NCBI RefSeq assembly: GCF_039954625.1
Contig: NZ_CP157199.1
Span: 186,001-250,000 of the forward strand
Source: Pontimicrobium sp. SW4
GTDB taxonomy: Bacteria; Bacteroidota; Bacteroidia; Flavobacteriales; Flavobacteriaceae
Direction of reading: 5' to 3'
DNA: 64,000 nucleotides
Position numbers and translations under genes: made by a program. Below, one piece after another: positions 48,461 through 57,497 of this stretch (the stretch's first letter is position 1; each line of letters begins with the position of its first letter). The notes beneath the pieces were generated by a model. The model ran no database searches and had not been told where the DNA came from. It saw nothing but the letters and a program-made list of their open reading frames with translations.

Positions 48461-49300
48461 ATGAGTAAACCAAGAAATAGTAAGAGTAAAGGGAAGCCTT
48501 CTGGACGTGGTGCAAATAACACACGTAAAGATAGTTATGCAAGAGGAAATGCTCCTATAAAAAAGAAACCGCAACCAAAAGTTGCTTCTAACCCAAACGA
48601 AATTCGTTTAAATAAATACATTGCCAATTCTGGAATTTGTTCTCGTCGTGAAGCAGATGACCATATTTCTATTGGTTTAGTAACTGTAAATGGTGTGGTT
48701 ATTACCGAAATGGGTTATAAGGTAAAATTGGATGATGAGGTTCGTTACGACGGACAACGGGTTAACCCTGAAAAAAAGGCGTATGTATTACTTAATAAAC
48801 CTAAAGGATTTGCAACGACAACTAGCGAAGGAAAAGGCAGAACAGTTATGGATTTAGTTGCCAATGCTACAACTTCACGAATAAGACCAATAGGTAGACT
48901 TGGCAGAAACTCGACAGGTTTGTTGTTGTTTACTAATGATGATGCTATACATAATAAGTTTACAAATTCTAAAAATGGTGTTACAAGATTGTTTCAAGTG
49001 GAGCTTGATAAGAACTTGAAATATGAAGACCTAAAGCAAATTAAAGAAGGCTTTAAAATAACTGGGAAAGAGGTTTCGGTAGTGGATATTAGTTATATTG
49101 AAGGTGCTCCAAAAAAAGAAATAGGTCTAAAAATAAAGAATACTGGAAACACTGTTATTAGAACTATTTTCGAACACTTTAAATACGACATTATTAAAGT
49201 TGATTGTGTAATGATTGCCGAATTGACTAAAAAAGATATCCCTCGAGGTCACTGGAAACATTTAACCGAACAAGAAGTAAATAATTTGAAGATGCTTTAA
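48461..49300 (+). CDS. RsuA/RluB-type pseudouridine synthase with altered catalytic motif
   Basis: About 279 residues. The basic N-terminal tail of about 45 residues is followed by an S4 RNA-binding domain (RLNKYIANSGICSRREAD) and the synthase domain with KPKGFATT and GLLLFTND. The catalytic motif usually reads GRLD; here it reads GRLGRNS, with Gly at residue 148 (GGC at 48902-48904, one base from GAC). The family converts uridine to pseudouridine in rRNA. The change would be expected to remove activity unless another Asp serves. The start at 48461 is set by the -7 box. Confidence 0.85.
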   Translation: MSKPRNSKSKGKPSGRGANNTRKDSYARGNAPIKKKPQPKVASNPNEIRLNKYIANSGICSRREADDHISIGLVTVNGVVITEMGYKVKLDDEVRYDGQRVNPEKKAYVLLNKPKGFATTTSEGKGRTVMDLVANATTSRIRPIGRLGRNSTGLLLFTNDDAIHNKFTNSKNGVTRLFQVELDKNLKYEDLKQIKEGFKITGKEVSVVDISYIEGAPKKEIGLKIKNTGNTVIRTIFEHFKYDIIKVDCVMIAELTKKDIPRGHWKHLTEQEVNNLKML

Positions 49301-49329
49301 ATTATTTTCTAGATTCGTTTATCGGTAAA

Positions 49330-49437
49330 TTGTATGAGTAGTGGCAGATTGCGTGGTGCTTCCCTGTCAAACCATTACGCTGTTTGAGCGAGCTACAAAC
49401 CTTAATATTTACACATTGCCTGCCATTACTTATACAA
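49330..49437. repeat. Long inverted repeat in the 3' gap after the pseudouridine synthase
   Basis: Arms TTGTATGAGTAGTGGCAG (49330-49347) and CTGCCATTACTTATACAA (49420-49437) pair along 18 positions, 16 as Watson-Crick and 2 as G-U in RNA. The 72-base loop includes further short pairings, such as GCGTGGT with ACCATTACGC. The element is intergenic between convergent genes. Function unknown. Confidence 0.65.
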
Positions 49438-49450
49438 AATGTTGTAGCCA
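49436..49450 (-). repeat. Left border repeat of the accessory block
   Basis: AAAATGTTGTAGCCA. Its reverse complement matches 59292-59306 at 14 of 15 positions. It lies 48 bases beyond the last minus-strand gene of the block. Confidence 0.5.
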
Positions 49451-49498
49451 GTTTCTTTTTTAGGACATTATTTAAAGTAAATGTACGCTAAATTCAAT

Positions 49499-49876
49499 TT
49501 AACCAACTAATTCGGCAGTTGTTGTTATTCCAATCAAACTATCATGGTGTAATTGTACACCTCCTACAACCATTCTTGCGGGTTTGTGAGTGCCAAAAAA
49601 ATCGCTATAAATTTTATTCACTACAGACCAATCTGCAATATCTGCCAGAAAGACTTCATTTCTAAGTATGCGGTTCTTATCGCTACCAGCTTCTTTTAGT
49701 GTTTTTTCTATGTTCTGTAAAAGTAAAAAGGTTTGCTTTTCTATAGTATTGGGCACTTTTCCTGTTGCTGGATCTATAGGTATTTGTCCGCTCAAATATA
49801 GTGTATCGTTGTGCTCTATACACATTGAATAATGCCCAAGGCTTTTGGGTATTTCAGGAGATGAAACTATTTTCAT
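49499..49876 (-). CDS. RidA family protein
   Basis: About 125 residues; the Met at 49876 gives the usual RidA opening (MKIVSSPEIPKSLGHYS), while an earlier Met at 49903 would overlap the OsmC gene. The conserved arginine that binds the imine carboxylate is present in KPARMVV, but the usual acidic residue in the last strand is replaced (IGITTTA). RidA enzymes remove reactive 2-aminoacrylate-type imines made by PLP enzymes. It is the last gene of the minus-strand group. Confidence 0.87.
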   Translation of the reverse strand: MKIVSSPEIPKSLGHYSMCIEHNDTLYLSGQIPIDPATGKVPNTIEKQTFLLLQNIEKTLKEAGSDKNRILRNEVFLADIADWSVVNKIYSDFFGTHKPARMVVGGVQLHHDSLIGITTTAELVG

Positions 49877-49889
49877 GAAATGAGATACC

Positions 49890-50360
49890 TTATATATTTT
49901 CAATTTTTAAATCTGTAGTAACATCAATGGACTTATAAATTGATTTATAAACAGCACAATAATCTTTATGAATTTTGTGTACACGTTCTATTGCTTTTCT
50001 ATCTTTTTCTTTGGCTAAAAGTGTATACTTAACAAGTATTCTTTTAATAACTAAAACATTGTCTTCGAGCTCAACTTCTCCAATAACTTCTGATGAAAGT
50101 TTGTCATTATCTGGATCAATATTACGAACTCTTAGTGCACCCCCAAATGTACCTGTTAAACAGCCTCCAACTGCAGAAATTAAGTAATCAATAGTAGTCG
50201 CGTGAGGATCATCAATAGTTTCACCAACGCCATAATGTTTTGCAATAGCACCGTGAAGACCAAATTTTACAGGTTCTGTTTCTGCAGGCAAGTAGGCATA
50301 GCGTAAAGATCCTTTTTTGCGTACAATTTTAATGTTTGATGTGTAAACTAAATTTGACAT
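49890..50360 (-). CDS. OsmC/Ohr family protein
   Basis: A 156-residue OsmC-fold protein. The two peroxidatic cysteines are visible in VGGCLTGTFGG and HKDYCAVYKSI. It probably reduces organic hydroperoxides in the cytoplasm. It lies 25 bases downstream of the PhzF-like gene and 13 bases before the RidA start. The metabolic partner is unclear. Confidence 0.9.
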   Translation of the reverse strand: MSNLVYTSNIKIVRKKGSLRYAYLPAETEPVKFGLHGAIAKHYGVGETIDDPHATTIDYLISAVGGCLTGTFGGALRVRNIDPDNDKLSSEVIGEVELEDNVLVIKRILVKYTLLAKEKDRKAIERVHKIHKDYCAVYKSIYKSIDVTTDLKIENI

Positions 50361-50385
50361 AATTTTTTTTAAAAGGTTTATATTA

Positions 50386-51300
50386 TTAAAGTGCTATTTC
50401 GGTTTTAAAGACTAACACCGCGTCTCCTGTAATCTGTACTTTTTTAGGTTGATTTTCTGTTATAGTGACTGTAACATCCATATAACCCATTCTTCCCATT
50501 TTTTCACCTTGTTTTATTTTAAAAGTGAATTCTCTATTGTTATGCAAAACTAAATTATGATGTACCAAATAGGCTCCTAAAGGTCCGTTAGCATTTCCAG
50601 TAACGGGGTCTTCATTTATGCCTATAGCAGGAGCAAACATACGTCCATCAATTAAGCAATTGGTATCAGTAGTGTCAAACGTAAAAACATAATAGCCATT
50701 ACACTCAATTATTTTACTCAACTCAATAAGTTTAGTATTATCAGGCTTTAAAGTGTTAAGTGTTGTATTCTTTTTGATGCCTATCATTACTTTTGAATGA
50801 CCCGTAGAAGCTATTTGAATAGGACATTTTTCATCTATATCAGTATTTTTTAACCCAAGAGCAGTTAAAATTTCACCTTCAATTTTTTTGTAAAAAAGAG
50901 GTTCAAAGCTAATAGCTCCTTGTGTCATTCTTATTTTATAATCAGTTGTGCTTTTTATAATTTCAAAGGGCAACGTTCCTACCCCTGTTTTCATATTTAA
51001 CACACAAGAATCAAGATTTTCTGATATTGCTTTGGCATACATAGCTGAAATAGTTGCATGACCGCAAATAGGGACTTCTACCGTAGGGGTAAAATAACGA
51101 ATAACCCCATCATTATCTTTACCGTTTGGAGGAAAAATAAATGCAGTTTCCGAATTGTTTAACTCACGTGCAATTTGTTGCATTTTATCTTCTGAAAGCC
51201 CTTCCGCATTAAGTACAACTCCTGCAGGGTTTCCTTTAAACTTTTCTTTAGTAAAAGCATCTATTTGATAAATAGCTCTATTTTTCATCTGATTATTCAT
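50386..51300 (-). CDS. PhzF family isomerase-like protein (1)
   Basis: A 304-residue two-lobed diaminopimelate-epimerase-like fold. Motifs are QIDAFTKEKFKGNPAGVV, the catalytic Glu in NNSETAF, CGHATIS and NEDPVTGNANG. Members isomerise small acids, as PhzF does in phenazine synthesis, but most homologues have unknown substrates. A second, different PhzF gene lies 3 kb away. No phenazine genes are present. It is preceded by an 81-base gap and a 46-codon reading frame. Confidence 0.9.
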   Translation of the reverse strand: MNNQMKNRAIYQIDAFTKEKFKGNPAGVVLNAEGLSEDKMQQIARELNNSETAFIFPPNGKDNDGVIRYFTPTVEVPICGHATISAMYAKAISENLDSCVLNMKTGVGTLPFEIIKSTTDYKIRMTQGAISFEPLFYKKIEGEILTALGLKNTDIDEKCPIQIASTGHSKVMIGIKKNTTLNTLKPDNTKLIELSKIIECNGYYVFTFDTTDTNCLIDGRMFAPAIGINEDPVTGNANGPLGAYLVHHNLVLHNNREFTFKIKQGEKMGRMGYMDVTVTITENQPKKVQITGDAVLVFKTEIAL

Positions 51301-51381
51301 AAGTGCTTATTTCAATAAGCTTTTAATACTGTTAAGACAAAGTGGTTCAAATAATCAACTTCCATAACTTAATAATCTAAA

Positions 51382-51522
51382 TTATTTGAATCTTGCTAAG
51401 TCTTCTGCTCCACAAATTTTATAACTAAGAATTTTTTTTACAATTTTTTTGAGAGATACTGTTTTCTTTTTTTCTTCTACTAAAGTACCTGAAGAAGCTA
51501 GGCAAGGTGAATTACAATTCAT
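51382..51522 (-). CDS. Small 46-residue reading frame in the RidA-PhzF gap
   Basis: ATG at 51522 opens a frame of 46 codons ending with TAA at 51382. The peptide begins MNCNSPCLASSGTLVEE, continues in a basic helix (KKIVKKIL) and ends in AEDLARFK. It has three cysteines (3, 7, 37). It lies 19 bases after the RidA stop on the same strand, in line with operon spacing. No known family is recognised. A role as a small peptide precursor or regulator is speculation. Confidence 0.45.
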   Translation of the reverse strand: MNCNSPCLASSGTLVEEKKKTVSLKKIVKKILSYKICGAEDLARFK

Positions 51523-51541
51523 AATTATTTTATTTTAAAGT

Positions 51542-51931
51542 TTAATCTATTATTGCTGTAAATTCTATTTCTACTAACATATCGGGTGAAACAAAAGCAG
51601 AAACACCAATCATAGAAGTTGTTGGCTTAATATTGCCAAAATATTCACCATGTGCTTTTCCTATTTCTTCCCAGCGTGAAATGTCTGTAGTGTAAATACG
51701 TGTACGAACTACATCCGCAAGGCTTGAACCCATATTTTCTAATACATTTTTAGCAGTTTCAATAATGGTTTTGGTTTGTAAATAAGGATCGTCAATTCCT
51801 ACAATTACTCCATCTTTGCCTGTGGCTGTGGTGCCAGAAACTTCAATAATATTTCCAACCTGTACCGCTCTAGAGTAGCCTACTTTATCTTCCCAAGGGC
51901 TACCCGTAGTAATGTTTTTTCTTTTACTCAT
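51542..51931 (-). CDS. RidA-like protein lacking the conserved arginine
   Basis: A 129-residue YjgF/YER057c-type protein with the SGTTATGKDG and DMLVEIEFTA segments. Where RidA has Arg in the PAR motif, this protein has PTTS, so classical 2-iminobutanoate hydrolysis is doubtful. It lies 21 bases after the class V aminotransferase, suggesting it acts on that enzyme's product or has a different small-molecule role. The other RidA-type gene of the block keeps the arginine. Confidence 0.88.
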   Translation of the reverse strand: MSKRKNITTGSPWEDKVGYSRAVQVGNIIEVSGTTATGKDGVIVGIDDPYLQTKTIIETAKNVLENMGSSLADVVRTRIYTTDISRWEEIGKAHGEYFGNIKPTTSMIGVSAFVSPDMLVEIEFTAIID

Positions 51932-51952
51932 TGTTTTAGTATTTATATTATT

Positions 51953-53098
51953 CTAATGTTCAAATTCTTTCATTGCTTTTACAAAGCGATCTATATCTTT
52001 AAACGTATTATAGAAATTCAAAGAAACTCTTAATTGGTTTTTATGTTTTCCTACAAATATGTTTTGTTGGATAAGCTTTTTTTTAATCTTATTGGCATCT
52101 TCAACATTTATCATAACAATAGGTGATCGATATTTTTCAGCTATTGGAAAATCTATATCCATCTCATTTTCAACTAAAGAGGATATTAAATAACTTGTAA
52201 GTTCTGTTAGTCGTTCATGTATGGCTTCCAGAGATATTTCTAGCAGGATATCTAGGCCTTTATTTAGTGCAAAAATTCCGGCAAAAGGAGGATGTCCTGT
52301 TTCTAGTGCAGCGGTTCCTTTTTTTATAACTATACGGTCGTACCCCATCTCTCCATGATCTTCAGCACTATTCCAGCCAACTTCTGAGATTTTCATCTCT
52401 TTTAGAAGAGATTGATTGATATATATAACAGCAACTCCATATCCTGCAAGTGCATATTTATAGCCACTAAACCACATAATATCAATAAAATCTTTTTTAA
52501 CATCAATAGGTATTGAACCAAAAGATTGTGTGGCGTCTAGTATAAGTTTCAAATTATAATCCTTACAAAATGCAGAAAGTTCTTTTAGATCATGTCTAAA
52601 ACCCGTCATATAGTGGGTGTGACTTGTAACCAAATAACGAGTATCAGGACGTACGGCTTTTTTTAAATTGGTAAATAATTCAGTTAAATCATGCGGTGTT
52701 TCAACAAAAATTACTGGGTAATTTTGATGAATCCAAGGCAAGCTAGTAGACGGAAATTCATTATGCAACATAAGCACGCCTCCTTTTGGAAGCATTCTGG
52801 AAACCAAATTAGTAGCTTGTGTAGCTGTTGAAAGAAAGGCAACTTCTTCTATATCTGCATTTATAGATAAAGCAACTTTTTTACGTGTATCTTCTATTTG
52901 AACTATCCACTTGTTCCATGGTATATCGCCATGCTGTTCCATAGCATTATAAAATTGGACACCAGCATTTTTTACCGATGTTGCCAAGGGGCATCCTCCT
53001 GCAGTATTTAAATATGCATAAGTATTTAATGCAGGAAACTCTTGACGATACTTTTTCCAGTTTATTTTATTATTTATCTGAAATTCTTTCATTTGCAC
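51953..53098 (-). CDS. Class V aminotransferase-fold PLP enzyme
   Basis: A 381-residue fold-type I enzyme of the SufS/isopenicillin-N-epimerase group. Key parts are LNTAGGCPLA, DATQSFGSIPI with the Asp to the PLP nitrogen, and the PLP lysine in WFSGYKYALAGYG. No desulfurase-type active-site cysteine loop is recognised. Substrate unknown. It is the first gene of a set with RidA, a small reading frame, PhzF, OsmC and RidA. Confidence 0.87.
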   Translation of the reverse strand: MQMKEFQINNKINWKKYRQEFPALNTYAYLNTAGGCPLATSVKNAGVQFYNAMEQHGDIPWNKWIVQIEDTRKKVALSINADIEEVAFLSTATQATNLVSRMLPKGGVLMLHNEFPSTSLPWIHQNYPVIFVETPHDLTELFTNLKKAVRPDTRYLVTSHTHYMTGFRHDLKELSAFCKDYNLKLILDATQSFGSIPIDVKKDFIDIMWFSGYKYALAGYGVAVIYINQSLLKEMKISEVGWNSAEDHGEMGYDRIVIKKGTAALETGHPPFAGIFALNKGLDILLEISLEAIHERLTELTSYLISSLVENEMDIDFPIAEKYRSPIVMINVEDANKIKKKLIQQNIFVGKHKNQLRVSLNFYNTFKDIDRFVKAMKEFEH

Positions 53099-53268
53099 TA
53101 CCTGTCAGTTTTACTTTTTTGCTTTTGTAATATTTTTTGGCTTTTACTTCATATAAAAGGCTCTTTTCCGGATAAATAGTAATCCTCTTTTCGTCTAAAA
53201 ATATTAATGTAGTTTAATTCTGAGGCTCTATTTTTTATTGATAAATTCATCAGCTTCAATAAAAGGTG

Positions 53269-53901
53269 CTATGTTCGTTTTAACCAAAACACTCCCAGAC
53301 CTAAAAAAATAAATATACTACCAACTACCCTGTTGAACCATCTTGTCCTTTTATAATCAGAAAACCATGTTCGGATACGACTTAATAGTACGATATATAA
53401 CAGATGAGATACAATAACACAAATAGAAAAGGTAAGGGTTAATATAATAAACTGAGGAAATAATGCCTGATTATTGGTTATAAAATGAGGAAAAATTCCA
53501 AAGAAAAAAACAATGGCTTTGGGATTGGTTACGGCTATTAAAAGACCTTGTCCAAAGAGTTTTGCACTATTTGGTGAACTTAATTTTGAAGGTTCTGATG
53601 ATTTAATAAAGCCAGATTGCTTATTATTTAAATGCTTAATGCCTAGATATATCAAATAAAGAGCGCCTATAAGCTTAAACATAAAGAATAGTGTAGCCGA
53701 TGTTCTTAGGACGACGCCCAAGCCAAGCATTACAAAAGTAGAAACAAATAATAACCCGATAGCATTACCTAAAGCCGTCAAAAAGGCATTGCGAGCTCCA
53801 AAACGTACTGCGTTTGAAACTGTAAGCATCGTTCCGGGGCCTGGACTAACTGCTGCAACAGCTGCAACAATTAGAAAACTAATCCAAATAGTAAAACTCA
53901 T
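53269..53901 (-). CDS. LysE/RhtB family exporter
   Basis: A 210-residue six-helix inner-membrane protein with the family start AAVSPGPGTMLTVSNAVRFGARNAFLTALGNA shortened here to its key element SPGPG. It exports amino acids such as threonine, homoserine or lysine. It lies upstream of the class V aminotransferase on the same strand with a 170-base gap, which holds only a 33-codon chance frame. Confidence 0.9.
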   Translation of the reverse strand: MSFTIWISFLIVAAVAAVSPGPGTMLTVSNAVRFGARNAFLTALGNAIGLLFVSTFVMLGLGVVLRTSATLFFMFKLIGALYLIYLGIKHLNNKQSGFIKSSEPSKLSSPNSAKLFGQGLLIAVTNPKAIVFFFGIFPHFITNNQALFPQFIILTLTFSICVIVSHLLYIVLLSRIRTWFSDYKRTRWFNRVVGSIFIFLGLGVFWLKRT

Positions 53902-54074
53902 ATAGTCAACAATTTTTTATCATTTTATAATATATCAGTCATTCATCCTCTCAGGTATATGAATTCAATCCAAAAGCTCTTCAATTTTATTCGCCATTCT
54001 AACTGGTCAACACAGGCTTTACAGGTTTTTCATTTGCCTTTTCATTTAATAATTGTACATCCAAAATTTAAGGG

Positions 54075-54920
54075 CTATTCACTTATTTCTCTTGTCTTTC
54101 CCGATATTTTCACACTAGCCCCTACAATAGGAGTAAATTCAACACTTATGTGTGATGGAACTTTCATATCCTCTCCCTGAATAATTTCAAATTTATTGCC
54201 TCCTGCCCAGTTAATGTCACGAAGGTAACCTGCCAAAGCCGCTGCTGCTGCACCTGTAGCGGGATCTTCATAAACACCACCAGCCGCAAATGCATTTCTG
54301 GAGTAAAATACATTTGCTGAACCCTGCCATAATAAACTAATGGTAATTAATCCCTCTTGTAGCATCAAGGTTTTGGTTTTTTCAAATTCATAATTCATGT
54401 TTGCTAATATTTCCCTGTTCTTTAACACAAGAATAAGATGCTTGGCCCCAGCAAAAGCATATCGGACTGGAAAGTCCGTATTAAGAAAAGACCTTTTAAG
54501 ATTAAATAAATCAAGAACCTCATTAACAACAGCCAGGGGCGCTGGTTTTGACCATGTTTCAGGTGACTGCAAGCTAATGGTTAAATCATGTCCTGCACTC
54601 TCGCTAACGGTAAGGCTAATTGCGCCATTATTTAAAAAGAGCTTGTAAACACCTTCTCCAAATCGCTTCCCCAGAACGGCTCCGGTTGCAATGGTAGCAT
54701 GTCCACAAAAGTCAACCTCTATTTCTGGTGAAAAGTACCTGATACGCCAGCCATCATTTTCAGGGTGTAAAAATGCTGTTTCTGAATATCCCGTTTTGTT
54801 GGCAACGCTAAGCATTTCCTTTTCCTGCAACATTTTTTCGGTTAGCACAACACCCGCAGGATTGCCCCCTATATTATTATGGGAGAAAGCTGCTATTTTA
54901 TGAATTTTATCTATCGTCAT
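54075..54920 (-). CDS. PhzF family isomerase-like protein (2)
   Basis: A 281-residue PhzF-fold protein with HNNIGGNPAGVV, the catalytic Glu in GYSETAF, CGHATIA and YEDPATGAAAAAL. It differs clearly in sequence from the PhzF gene at 50386 and reads as less AT-rich than its neighbours, hinting at separate arrival. It lies 32 bases downstream of the CGNR regulator gene on the same strand. Substrate unknown. Confidence 0.9.
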   Translation of the reverse strand: MTIDKIHKIAAFSHNNIGGNPAGVVLTEKMLQEKEMLSVANKTGYSETAFLHPENDGWRIRYFSPEIEVDFCGHATIATGAVLGKRFGEGVYKLFLNNGAISLTVSESAGHDLTISLQSPETWSKPAPLAVVNEVLDLFNLKRSFLNTDFPVRYAFAGAKHLILVLKNREILANMNYEFEKTKTLMLQEGLITISLLWQGSANVFYSRNAFAAGGVYEDPATGAAAAALAGYLRDINWAGGNKFEIIQGEDMKVPSHISVEFTPIVGASVKISGKTREISE

Positions 54921-54952
54921 ATTTCTATAATTATTTTTTTAAATTTTTATCA

Positions 54953-55558
54953 CTAATCTTCAAAAGTTGCTTTGGCTTTTTTATTTCTATAGTACCGCTT
55001 TGCTTTTAGCTGACTACCACAGGTATCCATACTGCACCATTTTCGGCTATTATTCTTACTGATATCCAGATACAACCATCCACAATGATTACACATTTTA
55101 ATTCGGTTTATTTTATCAGACATAAATAATTCGTATGCCGTTTGAATGATTGGAAGCAGGTAATCGTTCAGGTTTTTATCATTCAGCACTGTTTCTTGAA
55201 AGGGTTTTCCATTCAATACAGAAAGTTTTATCGATCTCTGCTTTTTCAACAACAAGGCTTCAAATTGTTTTAAGTCCTTTTTTAATACAACTTTTTTGAG
55301 TTGAATCGCTTTAAAAAGGCGATAAAAAAGCTCTCTGGTTTCAACAATATTGCTTAACTCAAATTTCGTTTCTTTAAAATCCTCAAAATCTTTATCAATG
55401 AGATTAACCTTTTTTAACCATGCAACCCAATCCTCCCTTGAAGTGATTAAATCTCTTATTTCGCTCGCATGCCTGTCAAATATGGTATTAATAAAATTCA
55501 AGCACAAGTGATTGCCGTCCAATCGGAGTTCATCTGAAATAAAGTTTACATTTTTCAT
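54953..55558 (-). CDS. CGNR zinc-finger (ABATE-type) regulator
   Basis: About 201 residues starting at 55558 (MKNVNFISDELRLDGNHL); a Met nine codons upstream is less likely. The N-terminus matches the ABATE-type region of this family. The C-terminal zinc finger is CNHCGWLYLD then RKWCSMDTCG, with CGSQ where the family name motif reads CGNR. It is a probable stress- or ligand-responsive transcription factor. It diverges from the cupin operon across about 110 bases containing a strong promoter, so it may control that operon. Confidence 0.85.
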   Translation of the reverse strand: MKNVNFISDELRLDGNHLCLNFINTIFDRHASEIRDLITSREDWVAWLKKVNLIDKDFEDFKETKFELSNIVETRELFYRLFKAIQLKKVVLKKDLKQFEALLLKKQRSIKLSVLNGKPFQETVLNDKNLNDYLLPIIQTAYELFMSDKINRIKMCNHCGWLYLDISKNNSRKWCSMDTCGSQLKAKRYYRNKKAKATFED

Positions 55559-55595
55559 ATTACAAAGAAAAAACATTATTACCATTAAAACAAGT

Positions 55596-55625
55596 TTTGT
55601 TGGTAAAAATTAATTTATATATTTG
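55596..55625 (+). promoter_or_regulatory. Promoter of the cupin-ligase operon
   Basis: TTTG at 55596-55599, an 18-base spacer, then TATATTTG at 55618-55625: the same full layout as the tRNA-Leu promoter. Transcription would begin near 55632 and the cupin ATG is at 55669. Confidence 0.8.
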
Positions 55626-55668
55626 CACCAGTAAAATAATTATAGATGGTTACAAAATATTCATAATC

Positions 55669-56040
55669 ATGAAAAAAAGCTTAAACCTGAATGAAGCATT
55701 CGGTGAAATAAAAGATTACTTTTTGCCTAAAATTGTAGGTGAGGTAAATGATGTATATGCAAAGCTATCAAAGATAAAAGGCAATAAAGTTCCGTGGCAT
55801 GCCCATGAGAATGAGGATGAGTTATTCTATATTATACGGGGAGAATTATTGTTTGAGATTGAGAATAAACCCTCATTTATCATGAAAGAAGGGGATTTGT
55901 TTATAGTTCCAAAAGGTATCACCCACAGGGTAAGTTCCGCAGAAGAGTGCCACATTCTTCTTATAGAGAGCAAGGAGACTTTGCATACGGGGAATGTACA
56001 AAGTGAAATCACCAAAAGTATTAGTGAACAACAATATTAA
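55669..56040 (+). CDS. Small cupin-domain protein
   Basis: About 123 residues. The start at 55669 lies downstream of the promoter; an earlier in-frame TTG at 55597 is inside it. The cupin motifs are WHAHENEDELFYIIRGE with the metal-binding His and Glu, and FIVPKGITHRV. It could be an isomerase, dioxygenase or binding protein. It is the first of five tightly spaced genes. Confidence 0.85.
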   Translation: MKKSLNLNEAFGEIKDYFLPKIVGEVNDVYAKLSKIKGNKVPWHAHENEDELFYIIRGELLFEIENKPSFIMKEGDLFIVPKGITHRVSSAEECHILLIESKETLHTGNVQSEITKSISEQQY

Positions 56041-56054
56041 CAGAAATAGCATGT

Positions 56055-57176
56055 ATGAATTTACGCGATTTTAAATTAGAAAGGTATTTTGGTAAACACG
56101 AGTTTACTGCAAAGCACCTTTTATCTAGTTCTGACTGTGATGGCTTTTCAATGAATTATATATTAGAGCAAGCAACAGCAGAAGAACTGGCTATTTGGGA
56201 AAACTTGCACCTCGGCTATACCGAAAGTGCAGGACACCCCTTGTTGCTAGAAGCCATTTCTAAACATTACAATACCAATATTTCAAAAAGAATAGTAGTT
56301 GCTACACCTGGGGAGCTCAATTATATAACAATGAATGTCTTGTTAAAAAAAGAGGATCATGCAGTGGTGGTTGCTCCAAGTTATCAATCATTGTATGAGG
56401 TTATAAAGGCTATAGGCTGTACTATTTCGTATTGGAAACCTAATGAAAAGGATTGGACTTTTAATGTTGCCGACTTAAGACAATTAATAACTCCTAAAAC
56501 CAAGGTTATCGTTATTAATTTTCCTCATAATCCTACTGGGAGCTATCTTTCAAAACTTGAATTAGAAGAAATAATTACTATTGCTAGAGAAAACAATTGC
56601 TATCTTTTTTCTGATGAAATGTATCATAAATTAATGGTTAGTAATGCAGAAGAACTACCGACTGTTTGCGATTTATATGAAAAAGGAATTAGCCTCTGGG
56701 GAACGTCAAAATCTTTTGGGTTGGCAGGATTGCGGACAGGATGGATTGTAGCTCAAGATGAAAAATTAATTGAAAAAATTATTGCTTTTAAAGACTATTT
56801 AAGCATCTGTAATAGTGCTCCTGCAGAAATACTAACCATCATTGCATTAAATCATAGTAATGCTTTTCTAAAGCCTAATATTGAAAAAATTAAAAAGAAT
56901 AGTATCCTTTTTAAGGAATTTCAGGAGAAACATAAAAGCATATTCCCTGATTTTGTTCCTCCAAAGGTGGGCTCTACTTCGTTTGTTCCTATAAACTACA
57001 AAGGTTCTGCATTAGAATTTAGTGACCAATTGGTTGAAAAAACAGGAATTATGGCTGTTCCGTCTGAAATGTTTGAGTATTTAGGAAAATATTTGCGTAT
57101 TGGTTTTGGGCGAGAAAATTTTAAAGACACATTAAATGTATTAGATACTTATTTAATAAAACAACAGGCAATATGA
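56055..57176 (+). CDS. Class I/II aminotransferase
   Basis: A 373-residue fold-type I PLP enzyme. NFPHNPTG binds the cofactor ring region, SDEMYH carries the Asp-Tyr pair, the PLP lysine is in WGTSKSFGLAGLR, and the Arg in LRIGFGR binds substrate carboxylate. It moves amino groups between an amino acid and a keto acid. Start 14 bases after the cupin stop; stop overlaps the next ATG. Confidence 0.91.
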   Translation: MNLRDFKLERYFGKHEFTAKHLLSSSDCDGFSMNYILEQATAEELAIWENLHLGYTESAGHPLLLEAISKHYNTNISKRIVVATPGELNYITMNVLLKKEDHAVVVAPSYQSLYEVIKAIGCTISYWKPNEKDWTFNVADLRQLITPKTKVIVINFPHNPTGSYLSKLELEEIITIARENNCYLFSDEMYHKLMVSNAEELPTVCDLYEKGISLWGTSKSFGLAGLRTGWIVAQDEKLIEKIIAFKDYLSICNSAPAEILTIIALNHSNAFLKPNIEKIKKNSILFKEFQEKHKSIFPDFVPPKVGSTSFVPINYKGSALEFSDQLVEKTGIMAVPSEMFEYLGKYLRIGFGRENFKDTLNVLDTYLIKQQAI

Positions 57177-57487
57177 AGTTAGAAAGAATTACAAGATCAT
57201 GGCACGGTGTTGTTAAAAAGAAAGACGCCGAAGCATACTTACAATATTTAATAGAAAGCGGTATTGCTGACTATAAATCCATTCCAGGAATTTTAAATGT
57301 TGAAATTTTAAGAAGAATTGAAGGAGAGGTATGTCATTTTCATACAGTAACACAATGGAAATCGTACGACGATATCAAAGCTTTTTCAGGTGAAGATTAC
57401 ACCAAAGCAAAATACTATCCGAAAGACAAAGAATTTTTATTAGAACTTGAGGAAGAAGTACAGCATTTTGAAACCTTTATTTTCTAA
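57173..57487 (+). CDS. ABM-like small ferredoxin-fold protein
   Basis: A 104-residue protein beginning MKLERITRSWHGVV and with IPGILNVEILRR, matching the antibiotic biosynthesis monooxygenase (ABM) fold, which also includes non-catalytic members. Coupled to the aminotransferase by an ATGA overlap. Role unknown; an enzyme or helper protein for the pathway is likely. Confidence 0.78.
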   Translation: MKLERITRSWHGVVKKKDAEAYLQYLIESGIADYKSIPGILNVEILRRIEGEVCHFHTVTQWKSYDDIKAFSGEDYTKAKYYPKDKEFLLELEEEVQHFETFIF

Positions 57488-57497
57488 AAAATAATTT

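Noticed and set aside
53149..53250. A 33-codon minus-strand frame before the class V aminotransferase
   Set aside because: Short, no family, no promoter box and no clear coding bias; likely chance.
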